A stretch of 27,314 nt of DNA from Lingula anatina (taxonomy: Eukaryota; Brachiopoda; Lingulata; Lingulida; Lingulidae), in contig NW_019775947.1 of NCBI RefSeq assembly GCF_001039355.2, positions 64,001 to 91,314 of the forward strand. Direction: 5' to 3'. Both the position numbers and the translations under genes were made by a program. Positions 1 to 11,187 of the stretch are shown here, in pieces. How positions within the stretch are numbered: the first letter of the stretch is position 1; each line of letters opens with the position of its first letter. The notes below the pieces were generated by a model that saw only the letters and a program-made list of their open reading frames with translations, was not told where the DNA came from and did not search any database.

Positions 1-420
1 AACTCAAATATACATTAAAAGATATCCAGTATTTTTATCAAATGGACAGACATATTAACCTAGTTTAATTCAACAATTTATCTTTGTTTATTTCACATTT
101 TTTCTGCAAGAGTTGGTTTCAATTTATTTATTCTGCCATTCTAATTGCCAAATCTTTTCATCTCACATTATTGTTAGACAGGAATGAATTTTTGTAGACA
201 TTTAGATGTTATTGTCAGCAATATGTCTTTGTTATTGGGGTTGTTTTTCTTCATTGTGACAACTCCTTGCTGATCTAGATGGGTTTTCAGCTACCAAATC
301 TCATTGATGTGTGATAATGTATTCAAAGGAGAGTCTGATATTTCTTTTTTTTTATGAAATTGCAAATTTCACTCACACGACTTACATGTTTGAACACATT
401 TAATCGCATACATGGGAAAT

Positions 421-452
421 TACACACACACTCACACACAAACACACACACA
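421..452. repeat. (CA)n microsatellite, short allele
   Basis: An imperfect CA repeat of about 32 bases, interrupted by CTCA and CAAA. The corresponding place in the second copy (5971-6024) is about 54 bases long, so this is a length-polymorphic microsatellite. Confidence 0.9.
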
Positions 453-983
453 ATTACTTTTGTATTCATACTTTTAAGGAGAAATGACTGTAATTCTTTG
501 CTTAAAAAAATGGAAAATGGCAATTTTCAATCAGTTCTTAATTTTCCATCAAAGAGATTCTCTTTGGTATTCGACTGCATAAACACTAGAAAGATTAAAC
601 TTTCATGATTCAGCCAAACAAATCAAAACAAAACAATAAGTAGTATAAGATTAGACCCTAAATGTTCAACTGTAAACATTCCTATAAACATTCTACCTTA
701 TATACAGGTGAGAAGCAGGGGGGGTGGGGGGTCAACAAATTTGGCAGGTGAATGCTTTGAAGTAGCCTAACTCATAAACACACTGTAGACTAACATGGTG
801 AGCACACATTACTGGAATACCAAGTCTGCTCTTACCTATTAGTGTTTACTGTAACTGGATGGTCATTTCAAGCCTAAGTTTACCTGTGTATATAGGCACT
901 GGATCCACTTGAGATGACCAGATTAATGCTAGTGGTTAATAGGTCAGCTATTATGATACATACACTGGAGTGGAGTTGAGACA

Positions 984-1127
984 ACAGAGCCTCATCACAG
1001 CCAGTGTCACAGGCAACAGAGCCTCATCACAGCCAGTGTCACAGGCAACAGAGCCTCATCACAGCCAGTGTCACAGGGGCAACAGAGTCTCATCACAGCC
1101 AGTGTCACAGGCAACAGAGCCTCATCT
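984..1127. repeat. 32-bp minisatellite, about 4.4 units
   Basis: Tandem units start at 984, 1016, 1048 and 1082, with a partial unit from 1114. The repeat begins ACAGAGCCTCATC and carries CAGTGTCACAGG near its end. The third unit has two extra G bases (34 bp) and the fourth has a C-to-T change in GAGTCTC. The same irregular array, with the same copy number and same variants, is at 6556-6699. The unit length is not a multiple of three, so the open frame running through it cycles through reading frames and is not evidence of a protein. Confidence 0.95.
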
Positions 1128-3415
1128 CTCAGTTAGATCACTGCTGATTTCTTCTTGGATCAGTTACAACCAGTGCAAGAAGGCATTGCCAATATTTCAT
1201 CTGCAGTGATTGAATTTTCATCCTTTTTCTCTCCTCTGTTAGAGCTTTATCATATTATTAGGAGAAGATTAACAGAAAGACAATGGAGTGAATCCATCGT
1301 CAAATGTTTAGAATTTGTATAGAATTGTTTACCCAGTGATATATTGTTTATGCCAGATGGGTTCACAGCATGGCAAAGCAATCAACTTTGATCAACTGAA
1401 AACAGCTTTTAAAATGAACACTGAGCAAGATGTAATGCAATCAACATGAGAGAGACCATTTAAGGTCCAGCTCATTATTATCTGTTATTTGGAAATCTTC
1501 TTCATTTTGGTCTGAGATGGTCCACTTGCCCCTCATCCCCCCCCCCCCCCACCCCAAAACATGCTTCCACCTATAGGCTGGTTTTTTATTGTTGTTTCCA
1601 GTGAAGTCAGAAGATTTCATATTTTTCAATAAACTCATTGGTTTGTACACAACAGCAATGATCTGGGGTATAAATAAAAATATGATATGCTATAAAAATC
1701 AATGATTTGTTTGAAGTATGTTGTAATTGTCTGCTGCAACATATGTGAATGATTTGTGAATAAAAAATATTGGCAATTACTTCAACTGCAGCCATGAAAT
1801 AAATACCTTAAGTTTTTCATCACCAGATGAAAAGATATTATTAGAAGACTAAGTACATCCAGCTAAGATAATGGAGTCCGGTATTTTTAAAATTTATTGC
1901 AGTTATCTTGAAATGCTTTACCTTTGTGTACATTATTGATTGTAAGAGGTGGTAAACTGTGTCATATATCATCCATATCAGGGAAAAACTTGGGTATAGT
2001 TTTGATGTGGGCATTAACTGGGGAGTAAAGTAGGGTGTTTTTACATTGTCAGATCGTAAACTTTCCTTACTTATGCATTGAGTAGATGTGAGTCAAGAAA
2101 GAGATATTTTTGTTATTATTAAGTTTGCTGCTGTGCGTGTGTCTGTTAATGTTCAAAACTGAAAACATTTGATGTGGTCACAATGTTCCTCATAGCTTTG
2201 ATTCATATCTGAGGTGGCAAAAACAAAGTTTGAAATTTATATGGGTTTTAACTTTGATTATTTGCATTTAACCTCATAGCAAAAGAAACCAATAAGCTTG
2301 TCAAAATTAAAGCTGTTCTTTTTTAAATAAGATGGCCCAATTGTAATCTCCAACTCGAGGGTCATAAAAAAACTTAAGTAGCAATAGAATTACAAATTAA
2401 TGCTTTGATTCTTCTGAGTGGAAAACATTAATAAAAACTGTACCATAAATACATGAGTACCAAGCTGGGCAATGTTCTTTAATGTCAGTTGTAATTAAAA
2501 ACGCCCCCATTTCCTGTAACGACATGGCTCCATTGCTACTAGAGACACATAAATTTTCAACTGTCTCATTTTTACAAGTTCTCATACCTGTGGCATCAAC
2601 TTTCACAGAGTTTACACTTGCTGCTTGGACCACCATAGCAACATTCCTGGTGCGGGCCAATTTTTGTTCAGACAGCAGTGTCATTGGTTGAGTGCTTTAT
2701 CTCTGGCAGAGATTTTACACTCTTGATAAAAATTGAAAGATCTCAAAGTAGAAAGCATATTTGGCTGAGGCAGGGAGAGGGGGGGTGCCACTGGGTCACC
2801 TGGGATAAGATTGGAAGAAGTGGGAGAGTTACTCAATAGATTTTCAATTTGAATACTGAAAATAAAATAATTTGGTGTGGTGGCATCTGCGTCCCCTTGA
2901 TGGCTGTCAACAGGGACAGCGAGTTGGGGTGTTTTGGGGACTTAATAGGATTATCTTTTGACAGGAAAAGGTCCAATTTGACATACAGGAGTAGAGTCCT
3001 ATTCAGCCTGACGCCCAACTATGTGTGTAGAGTCTGTGATTTAATGTAGATTGAATCCTAATATCTCTGTCATTGTTAACATAACAACATAATGTTCATC
3101 CATATAAAGTAATTGAAGAATGTTAGTCAGTTCTTTTTTTGCCATTTTGGTGTTGATTTTTCTGTTGATTTGTTAGGATTTCATGTTTATTTACTACAAG
3201 ATTTTGATGTTGTTATCAGTGTAAAATCTCTGATATGAGTTGTGTAATAGTTGGAGGGTGTGTCTGAGGGCTCCCAAGTACAAGTGTTGGACCAGGACTG
3301 ACTTGGGAGAGGGATGGATACTAGAATGGATTGCAATCAGTCAGAATATATGAATATCTATGACTTTTGCTTCATTGAATTATAATGTCCCATGTGAATG
3401 AACAGAAGCCTGCTG

Positions 3416-3780
3416 CTATACAGGTATCATCTTACTGGTCCCCGACCCCAGCCCAGGATAAACAAAAACTCTTTGGCGCACATGAAAAGTAGAAGAAAAT
3501 GTGTAGTGGGTCGGAAGAAAGGGCCGTGTTATGATCAGGGGCCATTTACAGTCAATGTTTTCATATAAAGCAAAATAAGAAAAGAGGACATTCGGCAACT
3601 GAAGTGTACGTATCAAACCACTGGGTTCGCTGTACACTGAGTGACAGGCAGCCTCCGAGCAAAGCACGCTGGGACTTTTAAATTATAAAACAGGCGACTG
3701 TCATTGCAGCACATGTGCCACAGTGCGTCAGTGAGTTAGCACTTGACTGTGCAGTGGATGGGATATTACATGTAAGGTGC
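3416..3780. other. Low-divergence, CpG-containing segment of block A
   Basis: From about 3290 to 3690 the two copies differ at only about one substitution, while the start of block A differs at roughly 3%. The segment holds several CpGs (GGGTCGG, GGTTCGC, TCCGAGC) and ends with an AT-rich TTAAATTATAAAAC. It could be a constrained regulatory segment or an untranslated exon, but no donor, acceptor or coding frame convinces me. The equivalent interval in the second copy is about 9015-9379. Confidence 0.3.
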
Positions 3781-3953
3781 ATTCTACTCAGCCACTACAC
3801 TATCAGCATAAGGCAGTGGCTATACAATACAACAATCAGCTCACAATTGAAGAGAAAACATCAAGGTATAGCATAAGGTATCCGACAGGGCAAAAGACAC
3901 CAGTCAAAACTTGACAATATAGTAGTCATAGAGGCTGACTGCATGGGTGGAAC

Positions 3954-3954
3954 N
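3954..3954. other. Single-N gap, left end of inserted contig
   Basis: One ambiguous base lies exactly where block A copy 1 stops matching copy 2. The sequence after it (3955 onward) is unrelated to what follows block A in the second copy. It is best read as a scaffold join rather than an uncertain base call. Confidence 0.9.
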
Positions 3955-5550
3955 AGCAGTTCCAGGGTATGACATTCACATGGGAAAGAGGGACCATGTT
4001 GGTGGATGGTTGGACTCTGTTGGAGCTAAATATTCAGCCATGATGTGATGCAGCATGCATTTTATGTACATACCTTAGTAGCATTTTGAAATCCCCCCTA
4101 GGACATACACGGAGGCAGCCTACAGTGGGAAAGAGATGTTTTCAACCTCTGACACAAATGTTGGCAGCATTTAATGCATGTGGAATTGGATTGTATCTTT
4201 TTCAGGTGATTTATGTTCAAGAATAAGTTGCACGTTTTTAAAGTTTTCATCAGCAGAATTCCTTGCCTTTAGACAAGCACCTGCAGTTTTGTTTTTGGTC
4301 AAAGGACAAGATATTGTCACCTGTTGTACAGTGTGGATGTGACAGTTAAATGAAATAATAAAGATTGTTACCTTCACTGCTGTCTCTCATGGTGAAGTCT
4401 CATGGACATGACACATACACATTAGAGTGATTTGTAACATTGCTGGAGGAATAATGAAGTCTTGTCAGGAACAAGTTGGGAACCTTCTGTTGTAGAGAAG
4501 CATTCTCCATCATGGAGAGGAAAAAGTCAGAGATGGAAGAGGGTTGGTTGTGTTTTTTATCCTCCAATTCCTGCTCTCACAACATCACATGTTGGTTTGG
4601 CAAGTAAGTAGCATTTATGTGCAGAATGTTGTGTGGTATTTCAGTGCAATACTTCAGTGTTTTATGAAGGCTCTACGTGATGTGTGTGCATGTATGCACC
4701 CTGGCATATGCATGTGTGCATGTTAATAATAAGTATGTGAATGTATATTTGCAAACATGAGCACATGTTAATGTAGGTCTCAGTGGTATAACGTTTATCA
4801 TGCCTCTTAGAAGTTTTAGGCAGTAGAGCCATGAAGTCAGATTGGTTGATATTTATACAACAACCAATATGATTCTCAAGGCAATATCAGTATCAGTATA
4901 TTGTGTATTTTCATCAGAGTGCATCTGTAATATGGACCTGTTATCATACTATGGAGAAATAATGTTACAACTTTGTTTTAAATCTTACCAAAAAGGGAGT
5001 TTTAAATTGGCTAAAATGTGATATCAGTAAACTTTGAGGGGGGAAATGCTTATATTATGAGTTAATGGTCCTCTTTAACCTCCCCCCCCCCCAACTTGCC
5101 CCTGTTCCAATAATGAGATTCATGCCATAGTTGCCCGAAGGTATAGAGGTAGAACTTAATGATTTGGATAATAATCCATTTGTTCAAGATGTGTCCACTG
5201 AGGAGCAAATGACCTGTCATTATCTAAATGAATGAAATAATATATTCATTTGAAGTAGGTGACAACTACTTATGTATAATCTAATTTAAGTAACATTTTC
5301 CTTGTCTGAAATAACAAAGATAACAATAAATATTTCTGAGAACTTTCTTTAGGTTAATATCTGTAATATGCTTTCATATTTGTTTTTTTTTCTCCTCACA
5401 ATTGAATTCCTGTTGCATTTGTACATTTCCTTATATTTGAAGCTTTAAAAACAATGCACAGTTTTATTGCATGTCCTATTTTTTGAAACAGAGCTCACAT
5501 TTTAATGCGTATTTAATTTGTCCAATTGTTTTTCATTTACTATTTATTTC
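3955..5550. other. Segment X, seen once in the window; no gene seen
   Basis: This 1.6-kb AT-rich stretch immediately precedes block A copy 2. It contains a run of alternating purine-pyrimidine TG/CA/TGCA sequence around 4680-4722, a C-tract at about 5082-5092 and T-rich tracts near 5384. Short frames at 4171-4377 (-) and 4544-4726 (+) lack any splice or homology support. If the inserted piece is an alternative haplotype, the allelic partner of X should lie immediately left of base 1. Confidence 0.6.
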
Positions 5551-5970
5551 AACTCAAATATACATTAAAAGATATCCAGTATTTTTTATCAAATGGGCAG
5601 ACATATTAACCTAGTTTAATTCAACAATTTATCTTTGTTTATTTCACATTTTTTCTGCAAGAGTTGGTTTCAATTTATTTATTCTGCCATTCTAATTGCC
5701 AAATCTTTTCGTCTCACATTATTGTAGGGCAGGAATGCATTTTTGTAGACATTTAGATGTTATTGTCAGCAATATGTCTTTGTTATTGGGGTTGTTTTTC
5801 TTCATTGTGACAACTCCTTGCTGATCTAGATGGGTTTTCAGCTACCAAATCTCATTGATGTGTGATTATGTATTCAAAAGGGAGTCTGATATTTCTTTTT
5901 TTTTATGAAATTGCAAATTTCACTCACAATCTTACATGTATGAACACATTTAATCACATACATGGGAAAT

Positions 5971-5994
5971 TACACACATACACACATACACACA

Positions 5995-6024
<30 letters not shown>
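5971..6024. repeat. (CA)n microsatellite, long allele
   Basis: An imperfect CA/TA repeat of about 54 bases, ending in a pure CA run. It is the expanded counterpart of 421-452. Confidence 0.92.
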
Positions 6025-6025
<1 letters not shown>

Positions 6026-6555
6026 TATTACTTTTATATTCATACTTTTAAGGAGAAATGACAGTAATTCTTTGCTAAAAAAAATGGAAAATGGCAATTT
6101 TTAATCAGTTCTTAATTTTCCATCAAAGAGATTCTCTTTGGTATTCGACTACATAAACACTAGAAAGATTAAACTTTCATGATTCAGCCAAAGAAATCAA
6201 AACAAAACAATAAGTAGTATAAGATTAGACCCTAAATGTTCAACTGTAAACATTCCTATAAACATTCTGCCTGTATACAGGTGAGAAGCAGGGGGGGTGG
6301 GGGTCAACACATTAGGCAGGTGAATGCTTTGAAGTAGCCTAACTCATAAACACACTGTAGACTAGCATGGTGTGCACACATTACTGGAATACCTATTCTG
6401 CTCTTAACTATTTGTGTTTACTGTAACTGGATGGTCATTTCAAGCCTAAGTTTACCTGTGTATATAGGTACTGGATCCACTAGAGATGACCAGATTAATG
6501 CTAGTGGTTAATAGGTCAGCTATTATGATACATACACTGGAGTGGAGTTGAGACA

Positions 6556-6699
6556 ACAGAGCCTCATCACAGCCAGTGTCACAGGCAACAGAGCCTCATC
6601 ACAGCCAGTGTCACAGGCAACAGAGCCTCATCACAGCCAGTGTCACAGGGGCAACAGAGTCTCATCACAGCCAGTGTCACAGGCAACAGAGCCTCATCT
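6556..6699. repeat. 32-bp minisatellite, second copy
   Basis: Same tandem array as 984-1127, with units at 6556, 6588, 6620 and 6654 and a partial unit at 6686. It keeps the 34-bp third unit and the GAGTCTC variant in the fourth, so it was inherited as a block with its flanks and did not expand independently. Confidence 0.95.
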
Positions 6700-8628
6700 C
6701 TCAGTTAGATCACTGCTGATTTCTTCTTGGATCAGTTACAACCAGTGCAAGAAGGCATTGCCAATATTTCATCTGCAGTGATCGAATTTTCATCCTTTTT
6801 CTCTCCTCTGTTAGAGCTTTATTATATTATTAGGAGAAGATTAACAGAAAGACAATGGAGTGAATCCATCGTCAAATGTTTAGAATTTGTATAGAATTGT
6901 TTACCCAGTGATATATTGTTTATGCCAGATGGGTTCACAGCATGGCAAAGCAATCGACTTTGATCAACTGAAAACAAAATGAACACTGAGCAAGATGTAA
7001 TGCAATCAACATGAGAGAGACCATTAAAGGTCCAGCTCATTATTATCCGTTATTTGGAAATCTTCCTCATTTTGGTCTGAGATGGTCCACTTGCCCCTCA
7101 TCCCCCTCCCCCCCCACCCCTAAACATGCTTCCACCTATAGGCTGGTTTTTACTGTTGTTTCCAGTGAAGTCAGAAGATTTCATATTTTTCAATAAACTC
7201 ATTGGTTTGTACACAACAGCGATAATCTGGGGTATAAATAAAAATATGATATGCTATAAAAATCAATGATTTGTTTGAAGTGTGTTGTAATTGTCTGCTG
7301 CAACATATGTGAATGATTTGTGAATAAAAAATATTGGCAATTACTTCAACTGCAGCCATGAAATAAATACCTTAAGTTTTTCATCACCAGATGAAAAGAT
7401 ATTATTAGAAGACTAAGTACATCCAGCTAAGATAATGGAGTCCAGTATTTTTAAGATTTATTGCAGTTATCTTAAAATGCTTTACCTTTGTGTACATTAT
7501 TGATTGTAAGAGGTGGTAAACTGTGTCATATATCATCCATATCAGGGAAAAACTTGGGTATAGTTTTGATGTGGGCATTAACTGGGGAGTAAAGTAGGGT
7601 GTTTTTACATTGTCAGATCGTAAACTTTCCTTACTTATGCATTGAGTGGATGTGAGTCAAGAAAGAGATATTTTTGTTATTATTAAGTTTGCTGCTGTGC
7701 GTGTGTCTGTTAACGTTCAAAACTGAAAACATTTGATGTGGTCACAATGTTCCTCATAGCTTTGATTCATATCTGAGGTGGCAAAAACAAAGTTTGAAAT
7801 TTATATGGTTTTTAACTTTGATTATTTGCATTTAACCTCATAGCAAAAGAAACCAATAAGCTTGTCAAAATTAAAGCTGTTCTTTTTTAAATAAGATGGC
7901 CCAATTGTAATCTCCAACTCAAGGGTCATAAAAAAACTTAAGTAGCAATAGAATTACAAATTAATGCTTTGATTCTTCTGAGTGGAAAACATTAATAAAA
8001 ACTGTACCATAAATACATGAGTACCAAGCTGGGCAATGTTCTTTAATGTCAGTTGTAATTAAAAACGCCCCCATTTCCTGTAACGACATGGCTCCATTGC
8101 TACTAGAGACACATAAATTTTCAACTGTCCCATTTTTACAAGTTCTCATACCTGTGGCATCAACTTTCACAGAGTTTACACTTGCTGCTTGGACCACCAT
8201 AGCAACATTCCTGGTGCGGGCCAATTTTTGTTCAGACGGCAGTGTCATTGGTTGAGTACTTTATCTCTGGCAGAGATTTTACACTCTTGATAAAAATTGA
8301 AAGATCTCAAAGTAGAGAGCATATTTGCCTGAGGGTGGGAGGGGTGCTACTGGGTCACCTGGGATAAGATTGGTAGAAGTGGGAGAGCTACTCAATAGAT
8401 TTTCAATTTGAATACTGAAAATAAAATAATTTGGTGTGGTGGCGTCTGCGTCCCCTTGATGGCTGTCAACAGGGACAGCGAGGTGGGGTGTTTTGGGGAC
8501 TTAATAGGATTATCTTTTGACAGGAAAAGGTCCAATTTGACATACAGGAGTAGAGTCCTATTCAGTCTGACGCCCAACTATGTGTGTAGAGTCTGTGATT
8601 TAATGTAGATTGAATCCTAATATCTCTG

Positions 8629-8708
8629 TCATTGTTAACATAACAACATAATGTTCATCCATATAAAGTCATTGTTAACATAACAACATAATGTTCATCC
8701 ATATAAAG
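8629..8708. repeat. 40-bp tandem duplication, copy 2 only
   Basis: Two identical 40-bp units (8629-8668 and 8669-8708), each beginning TCATTGTTAACATAACAACA. The equivalent place in copy 1 (about 3070-3109) holds one unit. This is a recent allele-specific tandem duplication, or a collapse in the other copy. Confidence 0.95.
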
Positions 8709-9551
8709 TAATTGAAGAATGTTAGTCAGTTCTTTTTTTGCCATTTTGGTGTTGATTTTTCTGTTGATTTGTTAGGATTTCGTGTTTATTTACTACAAGA
8801 TTTTGATGTTGTTATCAGTGTAAAATCTCTGATATGAGTTGTGTAATAGTTGGAGGGTGTGTCTGAGGGCTCCCAAGTACAAGTGTTAGACCAGGACTGA
8901 CTTGGGAGAGGGATGGATACTAGAATGGATTGCAATCAGTCAGAATATATGAATATCTATGACTTTTGCTTCATTGAATTATAATGTCCCATGTGAATGA
9001 ACAGAAGCCTGCTGCTATACAGGTATCATCTTACTGGTCCCCGACCCCAGCCCAGAATAAACAAAAACTCTTTGGCGCACATGAAAAGTAGAAGAAAATG
9101 TGTAGTGGGTCGGAAGAAAGGGCCGTGTTATGATCAGGGGCCATTTACAGTCAATGTTTTCATATAAAGCAAAATAAGAAAAGAGGACATTCGGCAACTG
9201 AAGTGTACGTATCAAACCACTGGGTTCGCTGTACACTGAGTGACAGGCAGCCTCCGAGCAAAGCACGCTGGGACTTTTAAATTATAAAACACACGACTGT
9301 CATTGCAGCACATGTGCCACAGTGCGTCAGTGAGTTAGCACTTGACTGCGCAGTGGATGGGATATTACGTGTAAGGTGCATTCTACTCAGCCACTACACT
9401 ATCAGCATAAGGCAGTGGCTATACAATACAACAATCAGCTCACAATTGAAGAGAAAACATCAAGGTATAGCATAAGGTATCCGACAGGGCAAAAGACACC
9501 AGTCAAAACTTGATAATATAGTAGTCATAGAGGCTGACTGCATGGGTGAAA

Positions 9552-11186
9552 CTTCATTGAGAACACCTCATTATTACCTTATAGACACCAGGAAGAAAAA
9601 GTTTTAATCAAGGATTTTGAATTCCTCGCACACAGTGTAAGCGTGAATCCAAAGTGCTTGCAGCGAGTGCATCAGGTGGTGCTGGAGGTATTATGGGAAG
9701 GTATTGATTCTGGTGGCGGCCGCGGCCCCGTGTCAACTCCCTCCAGCCATTGGGTTTGATCCTGTGATTGTGTAGTACTGTTACTGTGGCGTAACTTTGT
9801 CTAAACAGTCCATACCACCGAATAACAACTTGTTTGCTTTTGCTTCTCCCCTGAAGTGCATTGGATTGCGTGGCTCTAACTCAATCAAGTGAATAGCGTA
9901 CTCGGGGGGACTTATAACTTACTGAGCTGCTGGAACAGAATTATTTTCACCAAATCTGAAAAGGGTCATTTGGCTGTGAGAGAAGAGCTGAAGAGAGACA
10001 AAACATAGGAAGTGGACTAAGAAAGTAGAAAGATTGGCAAGATTAGGCAGTTAGAGCCCTCTGCTGGACTTTTCAGGAACTACAGGTCCTGGTGATGTGA
10101 ATGTGACATTACAGCTGCACAGTTTTAGCTTTTCCACAACAATACAGATAAAAGGTTCAGTAAGTCGGTTAAAGCTCAGTTGGACTTTGTCGATATCAAG
10201 TGATCGAAGTGTGAACGACTCAATCTGTGGCAATCCCTGCGATCAAAAGGATCTGCCATCTCGACCCAAGAGGGATTAAGCCAAGACGCCCTACCTGTTG
10301 GTTTGGCCAGGTACTTGTAATGACATCATTTAACCCGTCTTAATGAGAGCAACAGGTAAACCACTGGTGTGCTGTTATGACTGTTTGACCAGGAGGATTA
10401 CAGACACAACCTGACTACCTTCAGGGAAAGGATGACAATTCTAAGGTGTTCATCAAATCACTGTAGTTACTTTATCAGATTATTGACACAACAGGTTGGT
10501 GAATTGAAAATGGATATTTGGTTATGAATTTGTGAGGCTGTTTTAGGGATTTGGGTATACACTTTTTTAGGCTGCAGAAGTAACATTGCTTAAGCTCCAA
10601 CCAGAGATAAGAAGTTGGAATGTGGATATTAACTTTCTAGTCATGTGGAAACTATGTTGTATTTCAGCAATTTGATATAGAATGCTAACATGGTGGAATA
10701 AGCAGATTTCATATGCTCTAATACACCTGGAAGATATATATCAAAAATTCATTTTGTTTTCATGTTGTAGTCTGAATCAAGAACACACCTGCAACGTATG
10801 AAATTCTAAGTGTAGACTTGTGTTTTAACCTCCAGTTTAGTGATTGGTAACAGTTCATACAGGTGCTTGAAATTCTTATTGGACGAGGCATCCATAATAC
10901 ATCACCAGTATAAGATCACTGTTGATCCTGCGAGAATTGTTTACCACGCCTAATGAAATACTGTAGAAGTTGATAAATTTGATGCTTTTGAAACATAGTC
11001 ACTAATTTGGGACGAGAATTTGCCCAGGTAACTATATTGCATCCACAGGTGAAAAAATTATGCAAATATAAAAAAAAGGATAAAAGACTAAGTTATCTAC
11101 CGACTTTAAATTACAACCGTGTCAGCGGGGAAATTTCTTTATAAGAAGAGTGAAGATTTCCCACATGATTAGAGAAGATTTGCTGT
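9552..11186. repeat. Block B, copy 1 (end of inserted contig)
   Basis: This 1635-bp stretch recurs at 11188-12823 with about four substitutions and one single-T indel (11578 region), much closer than the two A copies. It contains a GC-rich core with a GCGGCCGC octamer at 9716-9723, and a 60-codon frame at 10097-10279 that overlaps an equally long opposite-strand frame. I find no splice-supported coding exon. It lies upstream of candidate exon 1a and may be promoter-proximal or untranslated sequence. It stops at the N at 11187. Confidence 0.95.
9712..9731. other. GC-rich CpG cluster with GCGGCCGC
   Basis: About 20 bases of almost pure G/C with four CpGs, in a window otherwise poor in CpG. The eight-base palindrome GCGGCCGC is at 9716-9723 and again at 11352-11359 in the second copy. 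It could be the core of a small CpG-rich regulatory segment. It is too short to call a CpG island. Confidence 0.5.
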
Positions 11187-11187
11187 N
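11187..11187. other. Single-N gap, right end of inserted contig
   Basis: One ambiguous base between the end of block B copy 1 (ending TTTGCTGT) and the start of block B copy 2 (starting CTTCATTGAG). Any open frame that crosses it, such as one at 11150-11395, is a chimera of the two copies. Confidence 0.92.

Larger units (their letters stand above)
1..3953. repeat. Block A, copy 1 (probable allele of 5551-9552)
   Basis: This stretch matches 5551-9552 nearly base for base in the same orientation. The offset between the copies drifts from 5550 to 5599 because of small indels. Differences are a mix of substitutions, homopolymer changes, a longer CA repeat in copy 2, a 7-base deletion in copy 2 near 6977, and a 40-bp tandem duplication present only in copy 2. 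That mixture looks like two alleles rather than sequencing noise. The copy ends abruptly at the single N at 3954. No convincing coding exon is visible: short frames exist on both strands but show no splice context, and the differences between the copies do not favour silent changes. It is most likely upstream or intergenic DNA of the gene whose candidate first exon lies at 13939. Whether the match continues left of base 1 cannot be seen. Confidence 0.93.
5551..9552. repeat. Block A, copy 2 (inside inserted contig)
   Basis: Second copy of 1-3953, directly continuous with block B at about 9552 without any N, so this copy shows the intact A-B junction. Relative to copy 1 it has a longer CA repeat, a shortened AAAACAAAATG near 6977, an altered C-tract near 7100 and an extra 40-bp unit at 8669-8708. 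No coding exon is supported. Confidence 0.93.

Noticed and set aside
984-1127. CRISPR-like array
   Set aside because: The units are directly tandem with no distinct spacers, and the context is animal DNA.
970-1209. 79-codon frame repeated exactly at 6542-6781
   Set aside because: It runs through a 32-bp minisatellite whose unit is not a multiple of three. The repeated peptide is a by-product, and its conservation only reflects identical DNA.
2397-2684. 95-codon minus-strand frame, conserved at 7961-8248
   Set aside because: The differences I checked between copies are amino-acid changing (for example L to P, E to G), an overlapping plus-strand frame is equally open, and no splice or homology support exists.
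3416-3667. 83-codon minus-strand frame, conserved at 9015-9266
   Set aside because: The single difference changes an amino acid (P to S). The region is conserved as DNA generally, and no start context or splice site supports a protein.
1-9552. A genuine tandem segmental duplication of about 5.6 kb
   Set aside because: The joins carry single Ns, and the end of A1 and the start of B2 both map to base 9552. One misplaced haplotype explains this better. Not fully excluded without reads.
10051-10279. Overlapping 60-codon frames on both strands of block B
   Set aside because: The two frames lie over the same bases, with no splice sites in phase and no recognised motif; likely chance.
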